Translations under genes and position numbers: made by a program
In this document: positions 63,372 to 64,000 of the stretch, in pieces
How positions within the stretch are numbered: position 1 is the first letter of the stretch
Layout: every line of letters begins with the position of its first letter
Assembly: GCA_018432315.1 (NCBI GenBank)
Contig: JAHDLB010000007.1
Location: forward strand, 62,001 to 126,000
Length of the DNA: 64,000 bases
Origin: Anaerolineae bacterium
GTDB taxonomy: Bacteria; Chloroflexota; Anaerolineae; Aggregatilineales; Aggregatilineaceae
Direction of reading: 5' to 3'
Notes under the pieces: generated by a model
What the model was told of the DNA's origin: nothing
Databases searched by the model: none
The model's input: only the letters and a program-made list of their open reading frames with translations

Positions 63372-64000
63372 ATGAAACGGACAACCAAAACCCAGTTGCT
63401 CGCCGCATGGTTGATCGCCCTCCTGAGCTTTGCGCTGGTGGGTCCCACCCTGGCGCAGGACTCGCGCGGAGCCGTCCACATCGCCGAAATCGAAGGCGTC
63501 ATCAACCCCATGACGGCCCAGTACCTCGATCGCGTGCTGGATGACGCCAGCGACCGGGGCGCGCAGTTGGTCGTCGTCAAGATCGACACGCCGGGTGGCC
63601 TGGACACGTCCATGCGCGAAATGACCAAGGCCATCCTGGCGTCGCCGGTGCCCGTCGCGGTATACGTCACGCCGTCCGGCGCGCGCGCAGCCTCGGCGGG
63701 GCTGTTCATCCTGATCTCAGGACACATCGCGGCCATGTCGCCCAGCACCAACACCGGCGCGGCGCACCCGGTCGGGCTGGGCGGCGATTCGGACGAGGTC
63801 ATGACGTCCAAAGTGGTCAACGATGCCGCCGCGACCATCCGCGCGCTGGCCGAAGCCCGCGGTCGCAATGCGGACTGGGCCGAGCGGGCGGTCCGCGAGA
63901 GCGAGTCGATCACCGAAACCGAGGCGCTGGAGCTGAACATCATCGACGTGATCGCGCGCAACGTCGACGATTTGCTGCAACAGATCGATGGCCGGACGGT
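63372..64000 (+). CDS. NfeD-family ClpP-class membrane protease, N-terminal part (runs off the right edge)
   Basis: The open frame has 209 codons to the window end. It starts with a signal or anchor helix (LLAAWLIALLSFALVG) ending TLA before Gln. Then comes the ClpP/SppA-like protease domain of NfeD: KIDTPGGLDTSMRE, and PSGARAASAGLFI, where the Ser of AASAG is the likely nucleophile. SPSTNTGAAHPV follows. The C-terminal membrane and OB-fold parts of the long NfeD form would lie beyond the window. NfeD works with stomatin-like proteins at the membrane. Its promoter was not identified. Confidence 0.88.
   Translation, partial: MKRTTKTQLLAAWLIALLSFALVGPTLAQDSRGAVHIAEIEGVINPMTAQYLDRVLDDASDRGAQLVVVKIDTPGGLDTSMREMTKAILASPVPVAVYVTPSGARAASAGLFILISGHIAAMSPSTNTGAAHPVGLGGDSDEVMTSKVVNDAAATIRALAEARGRNADWAERAVRESESITETEALELNIIDVIARNVDDLLQQIDGRT

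Overview
The window is GC-rich, densely packed bacterial DNA with no rRNA, tRNA, CRISPR array, insertion sequence or phage gene that I could see. Several traits point to a soil or sediment type Chloroflexota (Anaerolineae-like) chromosome. These are large ATP-dependent LuxR/MalT-type regulators, many LacI regulators, sugar ABC importers without linked ATPases, secreted proteins whose signal peptides end in A-x-A followed by Gln, and FAD carotenoid-type genes. The phylum assignment is an inference from gene content, not from a marker gene.

Layout. 1-4.6 kb (minus): the N-terminal part of a MalT-like regulator, an MFS transporter, a DUF4242 protein and a small secreted protein. 4.8-10.2 kb (plus): a LuxR-HTH/NB-ARC/TPR regulator, then phytoene synthase-like, CrtI-like desaturase and DgkA-like kinase genes. 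10.3-15.7 kb (minus): a lacI-led sugar ABC import operon; one permease carries a threefold extracytoplasmic repeat. 15.9-17.7 kb: a DrrAB-type exporter. 18.2-23.3 kb: a family 5 (peptide-type) binding protein with two permeases and an orphan ABC-2-like membrane protein. 23.4-27.6 kb: a secreted triple DUF3828-like protein and a response regulator/histidine kinase pair. 27.6-40.3 kb: two GH144-like endo-beta-1,2-glucanases, a LacI regulator, an ABC importer, a TPR membrane protein and a GH94 phosphorylase, which together look like a beta-1,2-glucan (or related beta-glucan) system. 40.4-46.1 kb: an ABC importer, a GH13 amylase and LacI, for alpha-glucan oligosaccharides. 46.1-50.0 kb: a two-component system divergent from an ABC exporter. 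50.1-63.0 kb (minus): a ten-gene locus with LacI, ABC importer, a secreted hydrolase-like protein with a CBM9-like module, DUF624, GH130, Gfo/Idh, a GH100-like protein and an unknown protein. 63.4-64 kb: the start of an NfeD/ClpP-class membrane protease gene.

How the genes work together. Four sugar importers and one peptide-type importer each have a binding protein and two permeases but no ATPase, so a shared MsiK-type ATPase elsewhere (and Dpp-type ATPases for the fifth) is expected. All five have a strong stem-loop between the binding-protein gene and the next permease gene, although the five sequences are unrelated. Each LacI gene pairs with a nearby import/hydrolase operon, and palindromic operator candidates lie on or next to good -35/-10 promoters. 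The most promising undescribed system is the ten-gene minus-strand glycan locus at 50-63 kb. The best supported pathway is secreted glucanase, importer, then cytoplasmic glucanase and phosphorylase at 27.6-40.3 kb.
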